Assembly (NCBI GenBank): GCA_946885605.1
Contig: CAMPGR010000066.1
Coordinates: 1 to 19,880, forward strand
Length of the DNA stretch: 19,880 nt
From: an uncultured Pseudomonadota bacterium
GTDB lineage: Bacteria > Pseudomonadota > Gammaproteobacteria > Burkholderiales > SG8-41
Direction of reading: 5' to 3'
Under the pieces are notes generated by a model. The model made no database searches and was not told where the DNA came from. It saw only the letters and a program-made list of their open reading frames with translations. Position numbers and translations under genes: made by a program. How positions within the stretch are numbered: position 1 is the first letter of the stretch; each line of letters begins with the position of its first letter. This document shows, piece after piece, positions 13,836-19,880 of this stretch.

Positions 13836-14684
13836 ATGCCTGTTGCAAACGTGCGTGGCATCGCGTTGCACTATGAAGTGCTCGGCGCACGCGGACCGTG
13901 GGTTTCCCTCTCGCCGGGCGGACGCCGTGCGCTCGATGCGGTGAAGAGCCTCGCGCAGCGCATCGCCGCCGCAGGATACCGCGTACTCCTTCATGATCGC
14001 CGCAACTGCGGCGCCTCGGACGTCGTGATCGACGGTGCAGCTTCCGAGTACGAGATATGGGTGGAGGACCTGCACGCGCTCACGGCCGAGCTTGACGCTG
14101 CCCCGCTCTTCATCGGCGGCGCCTCATCCGGCTGCCGGCTCTCCGTGCTCTTCGCCCTGCGCTACCCCGGACTCGTACGCGGCCTCATGCTCTGGCGTGT
14201 GACCGGCGGGCGGTTCGCGGCGCAGCGCCTCGCCGGGAACTATTACGGCCAGTTCATCGCCGCCGCGGAGCAAGGCGGCATGGCGGCGGTATGCGAGATG
14301 GAGCACTTCCGCGAGCGCATCGCCGCCCGGCGTGCGAACCGCGAGCGGCTGATGGGCATGGATCCTCGCCGCTTCATCGCCGTCATGTCCCACTGGCGGG
14401 ACTATTTTTACCGGGACGCCGATCTGCCCATGATCGGCGCGACCGAGGCGGAGCTCGGCTCCATTACCGCGCCCGCGTGCATCGTGCCGGGCAACGACAA
14501 GACACATCCGCGAGCGGTCGGCGAAACGGTTCACCGAATCATGCCTCGAAGCGAGCTCCACGTCCTCTTTCCGCAACACTTCGATGTCGATATGGTGCCG
14601 CCCGAAGTGTGGAGCACCAAAGAGTCCGAGCTCGCCGCGATCTTCATCCGCTTTCTCGAGCGTGCGCAGACGGCACCGCGATGA
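13836..14684 (+). CDS. Alpha/beta-hydrolase fold protein
   Basis: A 282-residue single-domain hydrolase. The nucleophile elbow is GGASSGC with S97 in G-x-S-x-G. The likely acid is D221 in VPGNDKTHP and the likely base is H248 in LFPQHFDVD, so a full Ser-Asp-His triad can be placed. The early strand and turn RVLLHDRRNCGASD (49-62) is the usual stretch around the strand-4 loop. There is no signal peptide, so it should be cytoplasmic. The ATG at 13836 has a very strong GGAGGAGG ribosome-binding site 3 nt upstream; the open frame further upstream does not look coding. The stop overlaps the ATG of the sensor kinase (ATGA), so hydrolase and kinase are made together. It may process the kinase's ligand, which is inference; the substrate is unknown. 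Confidence 0.88.
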   Translation: MPVANVRGIALHYEVLGARGPWVSLSPGGRRALDAVKSLAQRIAAAGYRVLLHDRRNCGASDVVIDGAASEYEIWVEDLHALTAELDAAPLFIGGASSGCRLSVLFALRYPGLVRGLMLWRVTGGRFAAQRLAGNYYGQFIAAAEQGGMAAVCEMEHFRERIAARRANRERLMGMDPRRFIAVMSHWRDYFYRDADLPMIGATEAELGSITAPACIVPGNDKTHPRAVGETVHRIMPRSELHVLFPQHFDVDMVPPEVWSTKESELAAIFIRFLERAQTAPR

Positions 14685-16849
14685 CGCTGCGCTCGTCTCT
14701 GCAGTTGCTGACGCTCGCAACGCTGCTGCCGGTGGCGGCCTTCGCGCTCGTGGTGGGCGCCCTGCTCGTCGAGAGCCAGCGCGACACGTTCCAGCGCGGC
14801 GCTGAAGAACGCGCGCTCGCGGTGCTGTCCGCCGTGGAGATCGAGCTGCAGAGCTCCATCTCCACGGTCGAGGCGCTCGCCGTATCGCCCGCGCTCGACG
14901 CGCCCGACCTGGAAAGTTTCCGCGCGGTTGCCGCAAGCGTTCTCGCGACACAGCGCAACTGGAGCACCATCAATCTCGCCTTGCCATCGGGCCAGCAAAT
15001 CATCAACCTCAAGGTGCCGCGCGGTGAACCGTTGCCCGTGATCGCCACCCGAGACAGCAGCCTCGCCCGCATCATCGAGACCGGAAAGCCTGCCGTCGGC
15101 GATATCATCCTGGGTCCAGCCACGAAAGAATGGGATTTCGCGGTGCGGGTGCCGATCGTGCGCAACGGCGCCGTCAAGTACGTCCTCTCCGCCGTCATAC
15201 TTCCCCTTTCGATCCATGAGATCCTCGCCGCGCAGCGTTTACCGGCCGATTGGGTGGGTGTGGTCGTCGACCGCAACAATCGCATCGTCGCGCGCACGCT
15301 CGACCCGTATGACGCTGTCGGCAAGTCGGCATCGCAAGACCTGCACCGCGCCATCGCGGCTGCCCCGCACGGCTGGTTCTTCGGAACCACCATCGAAGGT
15401 AAAAAAGTATACGTCTCTTACGGGCGTTCTGAGACGACCGGTTGGGCGTTCGGCATGTTGATCCCCGCCGAGGCGGTGGAACGCGTAGGGAGGCGCGCGC
15501 AATGGGCGCTTGCAATCGGGCTCCTCGCGGCGCTTGCGCTTGCGCTCGGGCTTGCGCTGGCGGTGGGCCGGCGCATTGCGCGCCCCATATCGTCGCTCGC
15601 GGAAGCGACCCAGGCGATGGGGCACGGACAGCCGATCATGCTTCCGCGTGAAATCCCGGTGGACGAAGTGCGTACACTCGCCACCGCGCTGGATGAGGCG
15701 GCCCGCGCGATCGGCGAGCGGCAGAACCTCATCGTACGCGAAAAGGAGACGCTGCGGGCGGCGGACCGCACGAAGGACGAGTTCCTCGCGATGCTGAGCC
15801 ACGAGTTGCGAACCCCGCTCGCTGCGATCGCGACCGCGGCTCATGTGCTCCGCATGGCGGGAAACGATGCCGAGCGCACGAGTCAGGCGCGCGGCGTCAT
15901 CGAGCGGCAGACCAGGCACATGACTCGACTCATCGAGGATCTGCTCGACGTATCGCGGGTCTCGCTCGGCAAAGCCAAGCTGCAGCGCGAAGCCCTCGAT
16001 CTCGCCGAGCTGGTGGAGAACTTCTGCGCGGGGTGGCGCGAGGCGGGGCGCTTCGACCGCCATCAGGTCTCGAATGCAACGGCTCCTGTGTGGATCGATG
16101 CCGATCGCACGCGCATCGAGCAGGTCCTGTCGAACCTGCTCGACAACGCGATCAAGTTCACGCCGCCCGGCCGCAAGATCGACGTGAGCGTGCGCCAGGT
16201 GCGGGGAGAAGCCGTGCTGGAGGTGCGCGACGAGGGCGAAGGCGTCGCCCCGGAGGCCATGGACCGCATATTCGAGCTCTTCGCACAGGGCGAACAGGGG
16301 CTCGACCGGCGCAAGGGAGGCATGGGCATCGGGCTCGCGCTTGTCAAGCGCCTTGCCGAGATGCACGGCGGCGCGGTTTCGGTCTCGAGCAAGGGCCCGG
16401 GCCAGGGTGCGCTCTTCACGGTGCGGCTGCCCGCAATCGTCGGACCGCAGCGACAACCCGACCGCACGCCTCCGGAGCGCAAAGCGCCCGCCTCCCGCAT
16501 CCTTATCATCGAGGATAACGACGACACGAGACAGATGTTGCGCGCGGCGCTCATGTTGAGCGGCCATGAAGTGCAGGAAGCGCGCGACGGCGCGTCGGGG
16601 CTCGCGGCGGCGTTGAGCTCGCCGCCCGATATCGCGTTGATCGACATCGGGCTGCCCGACATCGATGGCTACGAAGTGGCGCGACGGCTCCGCGCCGGCC
16701 CGCTCGAGGGGCGCATACCGCTCATTGCACTCAGCGGATACGGGCGGCCGGCCGATCTCAAGCGGGCGTTCGAGGCGGGATTCAATTTCCATCTCACCAA
16801 GCCGGTTGCCATCGAACAGCTTCACAACGCGATCGGGGCATTCCGATGA
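14681..16849 (+). CDS. Hybrid sensor histidine kinase / response regulator
   Basis: A 722-residue membrane kinase. A first transmembrane helix (about 9-30) is followed by an extracytoplasmic Cache-like sensor region (about 31-272, with WDFAVRVPIVRNGAVKYVLSA typical of the fold). A second helix (about 274-296) and a HAMP-like linker (RRIARPISSLAEATQAMGHG) follow. The HisKA domain has H374 in LAMLSHELRTPL. The ATPase domain has NLLDNAIKF (N485, N489), DEGEG (517-521) and GMGIGLAL (547-554). A C-terminal receiver (605-722) has E611-D612, D655 in IALIDIGLPD, S685 and K707, all intact. There is no Hpt domain, so the phosphate must go to the next receiver directly or through an Hpt elsewhere. Start and stop overlap both neighbours by 4 nt. 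The Cache region suggests a small periplasmic metabolite as signal. Confidence 0.93.
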   Translation: MTLRSSLQLLTLATLLPVAAFALVVGALLVESQRDTFQRGAEERALAVLSAVEIELQSSISTVEALAVSPALDAPDLESFRAVAASVLATQRNWSTINLALPSGQQIINLKVPRGEPLPVIATRDSSLARIIETGKPAVGDIILGPATKEWDFAVRVPIVRNGAVKYVLSAVILPLSIHEILAAQRLPADWVGVVVDRNNRIVARTLDPYDAVGKSASQDLHRAIAAAPHGWFFGTTIEGKKVYVSYGRSETTGWAFGMLIPAEAVERVGRRAQWALAIGLLAALALALGLALAVGRRIARPISSLAEATQAMGHGQPIMLPREIPVDEVRTLATALDEAARAIGERQNLIVREKETLRAADRTKDEFLAMLSHELRTPLAAIATAAHVLRMAGNDAERTSQARGVIERQTRHMTRLIEDLLDVSRVSLGKAKLQREALDLAELVENFCAGWREAGRFDRHQVSNATAPVWIDADRTRIEQVLSNLLDNAIKFTPPGRKIDVSVRQVRGEAVLEVRDEGEGVAPEAMDRIFELFAQGEQGLDRRKGGMGIGLALVKRLAEMHGGAVSVSSKGPGQGALFTVRLPAIVGPQRQPDRTPPERKAPASRILIIEDNDDTRQMLRAALMLSGHEVQEARDGASGLAAALSSPPDIALIDIGLPDIDGYEVARRLRAGPLEGRIPLIALSGYGRPADLKRAFEAGFNFHLTKPVAIEQLHNAIGAFR

Positions 16850-17226
16850 ACGCAGCACGCAAGCGGCTCCTGATCGTGGAGGACGACGCCGACATGCGGC
16901 TCTCGCTCAAGCTTGCGCTGGAAATGGCGGGGTACATCACGGAAGTTGCGGCCGACGGGCGGGAAGCGCTGGCGATCCAGAAACAGCGGCCGGTCGATAT
17001 CCTGATCACGGACATCTTCATGCCGGAGACGGACGGTTTCGAAGTGATCGACGCCGTGCGCCGCGGCTTTCCGCAGACGAGGATCGTCGTGGTCTCAGGC
17101 GGCGCGCGGCTCGCGAAGCGCGAGTACCTGCTCGATGCGGCGCTGATGGACGTCGATGCGATACTGCCGAAGCCGTTCGACGTCGAGACGCTCCTGATGA
17201 CGCTCGACGCGATACAGAAGCGGTAG
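16846..17226 (+). CDS. Receiver-domain-only response regulator (CheY-like)
   Basis: A 126-residue protein made only of a REC domain with every key residue: E12-D13-D14, phosphoacceptor D56 in DILITDIFMP, switch S84 in IVVVSGGA and K109 in ILPKPFD. There is no output domain, so it should act by protein contact or as a phosphorelay intermediate. Its ATG overlaps the stop of the hybrid kinase (ATGA), which makes that kinase the obvious donor. It ends inside the inverted repeat at 17223-17256 and is convergent with the decarboxylase genes. It is not closely similar to the other receiver-only protein in the window, which lacks the switch residues. Confidence 0.9.
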   Translation: MNAARKRLLIVEDDADMRLSLKLALEMAGYITEVAADGREALAIQKQRPVDILITDIFMPETDGFEVIDAVRRGFPQTRIVVVSGGARLAKREYLLDAALMDVDAILPKPFDVETLLMTLDAIQKR

Positions 17227-17256
17227 GTCGTAGCAACGCGGGCTTAGCCGACCTAC
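17223..17256. repeat. Inverted repeat between convergent genes
   Basis: GTAGGTCG (17223-17230) and CGACCTAC (17249-17256) form a perfect 8-bp stem around an 18-nt GC-rich loop with a small inner AGC/GCT pairing. The left arm includes the TAG stop of the receiver gene. There is no T-tract on either strand. The form (AGGTCGGCTAAGC-type arms around a GC-rich centre) recalls dispersed palindromic intergenic repeats common in proteobacteria. It may also act as a bidirectional terminator or 3'-end stabiliser. Confidence 0.5.
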
Positions 17257-17270
17257 TCGTGGGAGGCGAA

Positions 17271-17870
17271 CTACACGGCCGCGCGTTCGCCCTTCGCAAC
17301 CTCCTGCTTCAGATCGGCGATCGCCTGCTCGCGCGTCTTGCGCATCCACTTCGAGCGCTGGCCGATCGGCTTGTTCTCGATTTCCGGATGGACTTTCATC
17401 GCGACGAACACCGGTCCGGGCTCGTTCAGTATCCCGGGCAGCTTTTTCGAGAGCTCCTCGAGCTCATCGAAAGCATAAGCCTTGGGATAGCCCGCGCCGC
17501 GCGCGATCAGGTCATATTGCACGTTCTTGGCGTTCGGCACCGGCTGGCCGCCCGTCGTCGCGTAGCACTCGTTATCGAGCATGAAATGGTAGAAATTAGC
17601 CGGACGCTGCTCGGCGATCGTGAGCAGAACGCCGAGCCCCATCTGGGCATCGCCCTCGGAATCGAACAGCACGACCTTGCACTGCGGAAGCGCAAGCGCG
17701 AGACCGAACGCGAAACCGGCGTGGCCGCCCATTGCGGGGTCGCCGAGCGGAAGATCGAGATTCGGCGCGGTGCTGATATTGACCCAGTGCCGGCCGCCGC
17801 GGCCCGGCACGACGATCGCATCGCCGCGATACTTCTGGAACACCTTCAGCATGTCTGCCGTGTAGAACAT
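17271..17870 (-). CDS. Thiamine-diphosphate 2-oxoacid decarboxylase, beta (PP-domain) subunit, ComE-like
   Basis: A 199-residue protein matching the C-terminal, diphosphate-binding domain of TPP enzymes, as in the beta subunit of sulfopyruvate decarboxylase and in phosphonopyruvate decarboxylase. The Mg/TPP motif runs from EGDAQMG (72-78) to LDNECYATTGGQ (98-109), with N100 as the metal ligand. GDPAMGGHAGFAFGLALA (43-60) is the conserved glycine-rich stretch before it. The alpha subunit gene lies 21 bp upstream on the same strand, and GGAG lies 8 nt before the ATG. The two halves together would make one active site. Which 2-oxo acid is used cannot be read from the sequence: sulfopyruvate, phosphonopyruvate and arylglyoxylates are all possible, and the upstream FMN gene points to an oxidised hydroxy acid. 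Confidence 0.85.
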   Translation of the reverse strand: MFYTADMLKVFQKYRGDAIVVPGRGGRHWVNISTAPNLDLPLGDPAMGGHAGFAFGLALALPQCKVVLFDSEGDAQMGLGVLLTIAEQRPANFYHFMLDNECYATTGGQPVPNAKNVQYDLIARGAGYPKAYAFDELEELSKKLPGILNEPGPVFVAMKVHPEIENKPIGQRSKWMRKTREQAIADLKQEVAKGERAAV

Positions 17871-17891
17871 CTTCTTTCTCCGCTTATCCCA

Positions 17892-18410
17892 TCACCGGTT
17901 GAAGCCGTGGTATTCGTCGCCCACCAGCACCGCGACCGGGCGGCGCGTTTTCTTCGCTTCCTCGAACGCAACGCTGATGCGAGAGGCATCGGCGTCGCTC
18001 TCCACGAGGTAGTAATTGATGCGGAAGGCATTGAGAAAAGGCTCGGTGAAGGTCGCCGCGGTGTCCTGCGTGACGCCGTGCCGCGTCCAGCCGCGCAGAC
18101 CGACCATGAGCACGACCGGAATGTTGAGCCCGAGGAGCCACCCGCGTATGGAGTCGCCCGACTCCATGAGCCCCGTGTTCTGGATGAGGATGACGGGCGT
18201 CTTGCCGCCAGCCGCGAGACCGGCCGCGACCGAACACGCGAGCCCCTCGCGCGGCACGGCAACCAGTGTGAGCGAGGGCTCGGCTTTCATCAGGAGATAG
18301 AGCCAATTCGTCTCGCTGTCCGGTAGCCACACGACGTGGGTGACACCGTGCTTCTTCATCTCCTCGAGCACGACCTTCGGGCTCAGATGGGCGATCACTG
18401 CGTCGTTCAT
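17892..18410 (-). CDS. Thiamine-diphosphate 2-oxoacid decarboxylase, alpha (PYR-domain) subunit, ComD-like
   Basis: A 172-residue protein matching the N-terminal, pyrimidine-binding domain of TPP enzymes. The catalytic glutamate that activates the cofactor is E55 in AVPREGLACSVAAGLAAGG. QNTGLMESGDSIRGW (77-91) and VVLMVGLRGWTRHG (99-112) correspond to the QNSGLGN and SWRG stretches of sulfopyruvate and phosphonopyruvate decarboxylases. The frame is open upstream to 18479, but the ATG at 18410 has GAGGAA 4 nt upstream and gives the family length. That ATG overlaps the stop of the FMN-dehydrogenase frame as read without correction (ATGA). The beta subunit follows after 21 bp. Function as a heteromeric 2-oxoacid decarboxylase is firm at family level; the substrate is open. 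Confidence 0.85.
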   Translation of the reverse strand: MNDAVIAHLSPKVVLEEMKKHGVTHVVWLPDSETNWLYLLMKAEPSLTLVAVPREGLACSVAAGLAAGGKTPVILIQNTGLMESGDSIRGWLLGLNIPVVLMVGLRGWTRHGVTQDTAATFTEPFLNAFRINYYLVESDADASRISVAFEEAKKTRRPVAVLVGDEYHGFNR

Positions 18411-19621
18411 GGATTTCCTCGCTCCTGCCTCGCGCAAAACGAAAGGCCGTATGATGGGCGATGGGTCTCCTTTCCGCAAGAACGCACGGCCGTTTCTTCC
18501 AGCATGCGGACCCTGCGGCGAGTACTAAACGGCTCGGACGCGCGATTCAACGCTCCGGATCCCAGTCTGCGATTCGCGCTCCCGGCTCGCCTCAGGAAAC
18601 GGAGCGGGAAGCTCGACAAATTCGCGGCCGAGTGCGGCGACATCCCGCCGCCGATCGGCGCCATCACCCGGCTTGTTTCGTCGCGAAGGATCGTGATCGC
18701 GCGCGCCGCACCGGCCTCACCACCTGCGGCCACACCGTAAAGCGTCGCGCGCCCGATCAGCACCGCTTGCGCGCCGAGTGCGAGCGCCTTCACCACGTCG
18801 GCGCCGCGGCGCACCCCGCTGTCCACCATCACGGTAATGCGTTTGCCGACCGCATCGAGGATTTCAGGCAGCACTTCGATCGGCGCCATGGAGCTGTCCC
18901 ACGTAAGGCTGTCGTTCTTGAGGAAAGAGCTCTTCAGCGTGCGCGCGGTGAGCCGGTCCATGATGTCCGGAGGATAGTTCTCGAATTTCGGAATGCCGCT
19001 CGTCATCGCGTAGTGCAGGAGCACCCCGCAGAGCCAGCCTGGCCGCGTCAGCACGCCCGCGACGTTGCGCCGGTTGAAGCGAAACGGCATCTCGAAACCG
19101 TTGCGATGGCCGTACTCGCGGTTCGCGCGCACCGCCCCGTCCACCGTCACCATGAGCGCCTCGAAACCGGCCGCCTTGGCGCGCGCGACGATCTGATGCG
19201 AGAGCGTGCGGTCCGACCACATGTAGAGCTGGAACCAGAGGCGGCCGCCCGCCTGCTCGGCAATCGTCTCCATCGACGTCATGGAATTGATCGCCACAGT
19301 GAAGGGAATTCCGGCGGCGGCCGCGCGCGCAAGCCCGATCTCGCCCTGATACCAGAGCAGGCCCGCCGTCCCCGTCGGCCCGACGGCGATCGGCATCGTT
19401 ACCTTGCGGCCGAAGAGCGTGATTTCCTGGCTGCGGGCCGAAACATCGACCAGAGTGCGCGGCCGGAACGTGATGCGCTCGAATGCCGCACGGTTGTTGG
19501 CAAGGGCGACCTCGTCCTCGGTGCCGCGATCGACGAATTCGAACATCCCTCGCGGCAGTCGGCGGCGCGCCATCTCGCGCAGATCCGCGATGTTGTACGC
19601 GCCGAGCGTGACGTCAGCCAT
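18407..19621 (-). CDS. FMN-dependent alpha-hydroxy-acid dehydrogenase/oxidase, probably inactive (internal deletion, likely frameshift)
   Basis: As read, a 404-residue member of the FMN alpha-hydroxy-acid dehydrogenase family (lactate, glycolate and mandelate enzymes), which oxidise 2-hydroxy acids to 2-oxo acids. Family landmarks are FQLY (130-133), MVTVDGAVRANRE (157-169) and the FMN-phosphate site DSGVRRGADVVKALALGAQAVLIGRATLYG (267-296). Between LTWD (242) and SSMAPIEVLPEI the usual stretch of about 45 residues is absent; it normally holds the active-site Lys and the catalytic SNHGGRQLD. After APIG (324) the reading loses family character. A one-base shift near 18650 restores a plausible end (DVAALGREFVELPAP) that stops at TAG 18525-18527. 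A strong AAGGAGGAG site precedes the ATG. The gene would supply the oxo acid for the decarboxylase downstream. Pseudogene or assembly error are both possible. Confidence 0.75.
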   Translation of the reverse strand: MADVTLGAYNIADLREMARRRLPRGMFEFVDRGTEDEVALANNRAAFERITFRPRTLVDVSARSQEITLFGRKVTMPIAVGPTGTAGLLWYQGEIGLARAAAAGIPFTVAINSMTSMETIAEQAGGRLWFQLYMWSDRTLSHQIVARAKAAGFEALMVTVDGAVRANREYGHRNGFEMPFRFNRRNVAGVLTRPGWLCGVLLHYAMTSGIPKFENYPPDIMDRLTARTLKSSFLKNDSLTWDSSMAPIEVLPEILDAVGKRITVMVDSGVRRGADVVKALALGAQAVLIGRATLYGVAAGGEAGAARAITILRDETSRVMAPIGGGMSPHSAANLSSFPLRFLRRAGSANRRLGSGALNRASEPFSTRRRVRMLEETAVRSCGKETHRPSYGLSFCARQERGNP

Positions 19622-19750
19622 GATTTGCTCCTCCTTGTCCCCTGGGCCGGCTATCTTAAACGCAACCCGCAGTTCAGTACATAAGCGGGCCCGTCACGGC
19701 ATGATGCATTCAGACTATGAGGCGCTGTCTGCGCTTGACCAATGCGGCCA
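19622..19750. other. Intergenic region between acetyltransferase and FMN dehydrogenase
   Basis: The 129-bp gap contains the strong AAGGAGGAG ribosome-binding site for the FMN gene at its left end. On the minus strand TTGGTC and CATAGT, 17 bp apart, are a poor promoter match. I see no terminator or repeat of note. Confidence 0.35.
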
Positions 19751-19880
19751 TCATGAGAAAAGCAGTGCCATACAGATCAGATCCTCGTACTTCCCATCCA
19801 CGCGCACGCCGTTCTTCTTCACGCCCTCGACGGCACGCACATTTGGCTGGCGCACCGTCAACTCCACCCGCGTGAGCCCG
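19751..19880 (-). CDS. GNAT-family N-acetyltransferase, C-terminal fragment (runs off the right edge)
   Basis: The last 42 codons of a minus-strand gene, too short to stand out as an open frame. The translation opens GLTRVELTVRQPNVRA and closes DGKYEDLICMALLFS, then TGA. This is the end of a GNAT acetyltransferase: RVELTVRxxN is the strand and loop near acetyl-CoA, and VDGKYEDLICMALL is the family's last strand. Members normally have about 10 more residues, ending in LYxxxGF(V), between NxRA and VEGVKKNG; here RA runs directly into VEGVKKNG in frame, so this segment seems deleted near 19831. Family assignment is good; activity of this copy is doubtful. It lies 129 bp upstream of the FMN gene on the same strand. 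Confidence 0.7.
   Translation of the reverse strand, partial: GLTRVELTVRQPNVRAVEGVKKNGVRVDGKYEDLICMALLFS

Noticed and set aside
14291..14680. 130-residue N-terminal extension of the hybrid kinase frame
   Set aside because: It overlaps the hydrolase gene in another frame. The kinase's first transmembrane helix begins right after the ATG at 14681.
15239..16858. 539-codon open frame on the minus strand
   Set aside because: It is antisense to the hybrid kinase, with Arg/His-rich composition and no motif.
16665..18326. 553-codon open frame on the plus strand spanning the receiver and decarboxylase genes
   Set aside because: It reads the receiver gene in the wrong frame and the decarboxylase genes antisense. 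Both are supported by catalytic motifs in their own frames.
18461..19684. 407-codon open frame on the plus strand
   Set aside because: It is antisense to the FMN dehydrogenase gene. I considered it because that gene looks damaged, but it has no domain signal of its own.

Overview
The window is GC-rich with densely packed genes on both strands. It looks like a chromosomal segment of a Gram-negative bacterium: it has an RND efflux pump, an outer-membrane-type lipoprotein signal on a patatin-like protein, GluQRS and NDH-2. Codon use and gene content fit a betaproteobacterium best, but nothing seen fixes the lineage. There are no tRNA or rRNA genes, no CRISPR array, no insertion sequence and no phage gene.

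Left block (minus strand, 6335 to 46): a type II NADH dehydrogenase-like flavoprotein, then a periplasmic adaptor, an RND permease and a nitroreductase-family flavoprotein. A good sigma70-type promoter (-35 CTGACA, 18-bp spacer, -10 TACAAT) lies between the NDH-2 gene and the adaptor, so adaptor-permease-nitroreductase is probably its own operon. No outer-membrane factor or regulator for the pump lies in the window.

Signalling block 1 (plus strand, 6489 to 10372): an 880-residue PAS/GAF sensor kinase of the HisKA_3 (NarL-partner) type, its LuxR/NarL-type response regulator 3 nt downstream, and, after a 143-bp gap holding phased repeats and a -10 box, a receiver-only protein with a degenerate phosphorylation switch.

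Housekeeping block (10390 to 13691): pabB (aminodeoxychorismate synthase component I) diverges from gluQ (glutamyl-Q tRNA(Asp) synthetase) at a symmetric -10 element. It is followed by a convergent patatin-like lipoprotein.

Signalling block 2 (plus strand, 13836 to 17226): an alpha/beta hydrolase, a membrane-bound hybrid histidine kinase and a receiver-only regulator, joined by two ATGA stop/start overlaps. The hydrolase is thus tied to the sensor and may make or remove its ligand. Together the two signalling blocks carry two kinases and four receiver domains but only one recognisable DNA-binding output.

Right block (minus strand, 19880 to 17271): the C-terminal end of a GNAT acetyltransferase, an FMN-dependent alpha-hydroxy-acid dehydrogenase, and the two halves of a split thiamine-diphosphate 2-oxoacid decarboxylase (ComD/ComE-like). 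On paper these form a hydroxy acid to oxo acid to aldehyde route. However, the FMN enzyme has lost about 45 residues, including its catalytic Lys and the His-Gly-Gly-Arg segment, and appears frameshifted near its end. The neighbouring acetyltransferase also seems to lack its LYxxxGF segment. Either this corner is decaying or the assembly is faulty there. It is the most unusual part of the window.
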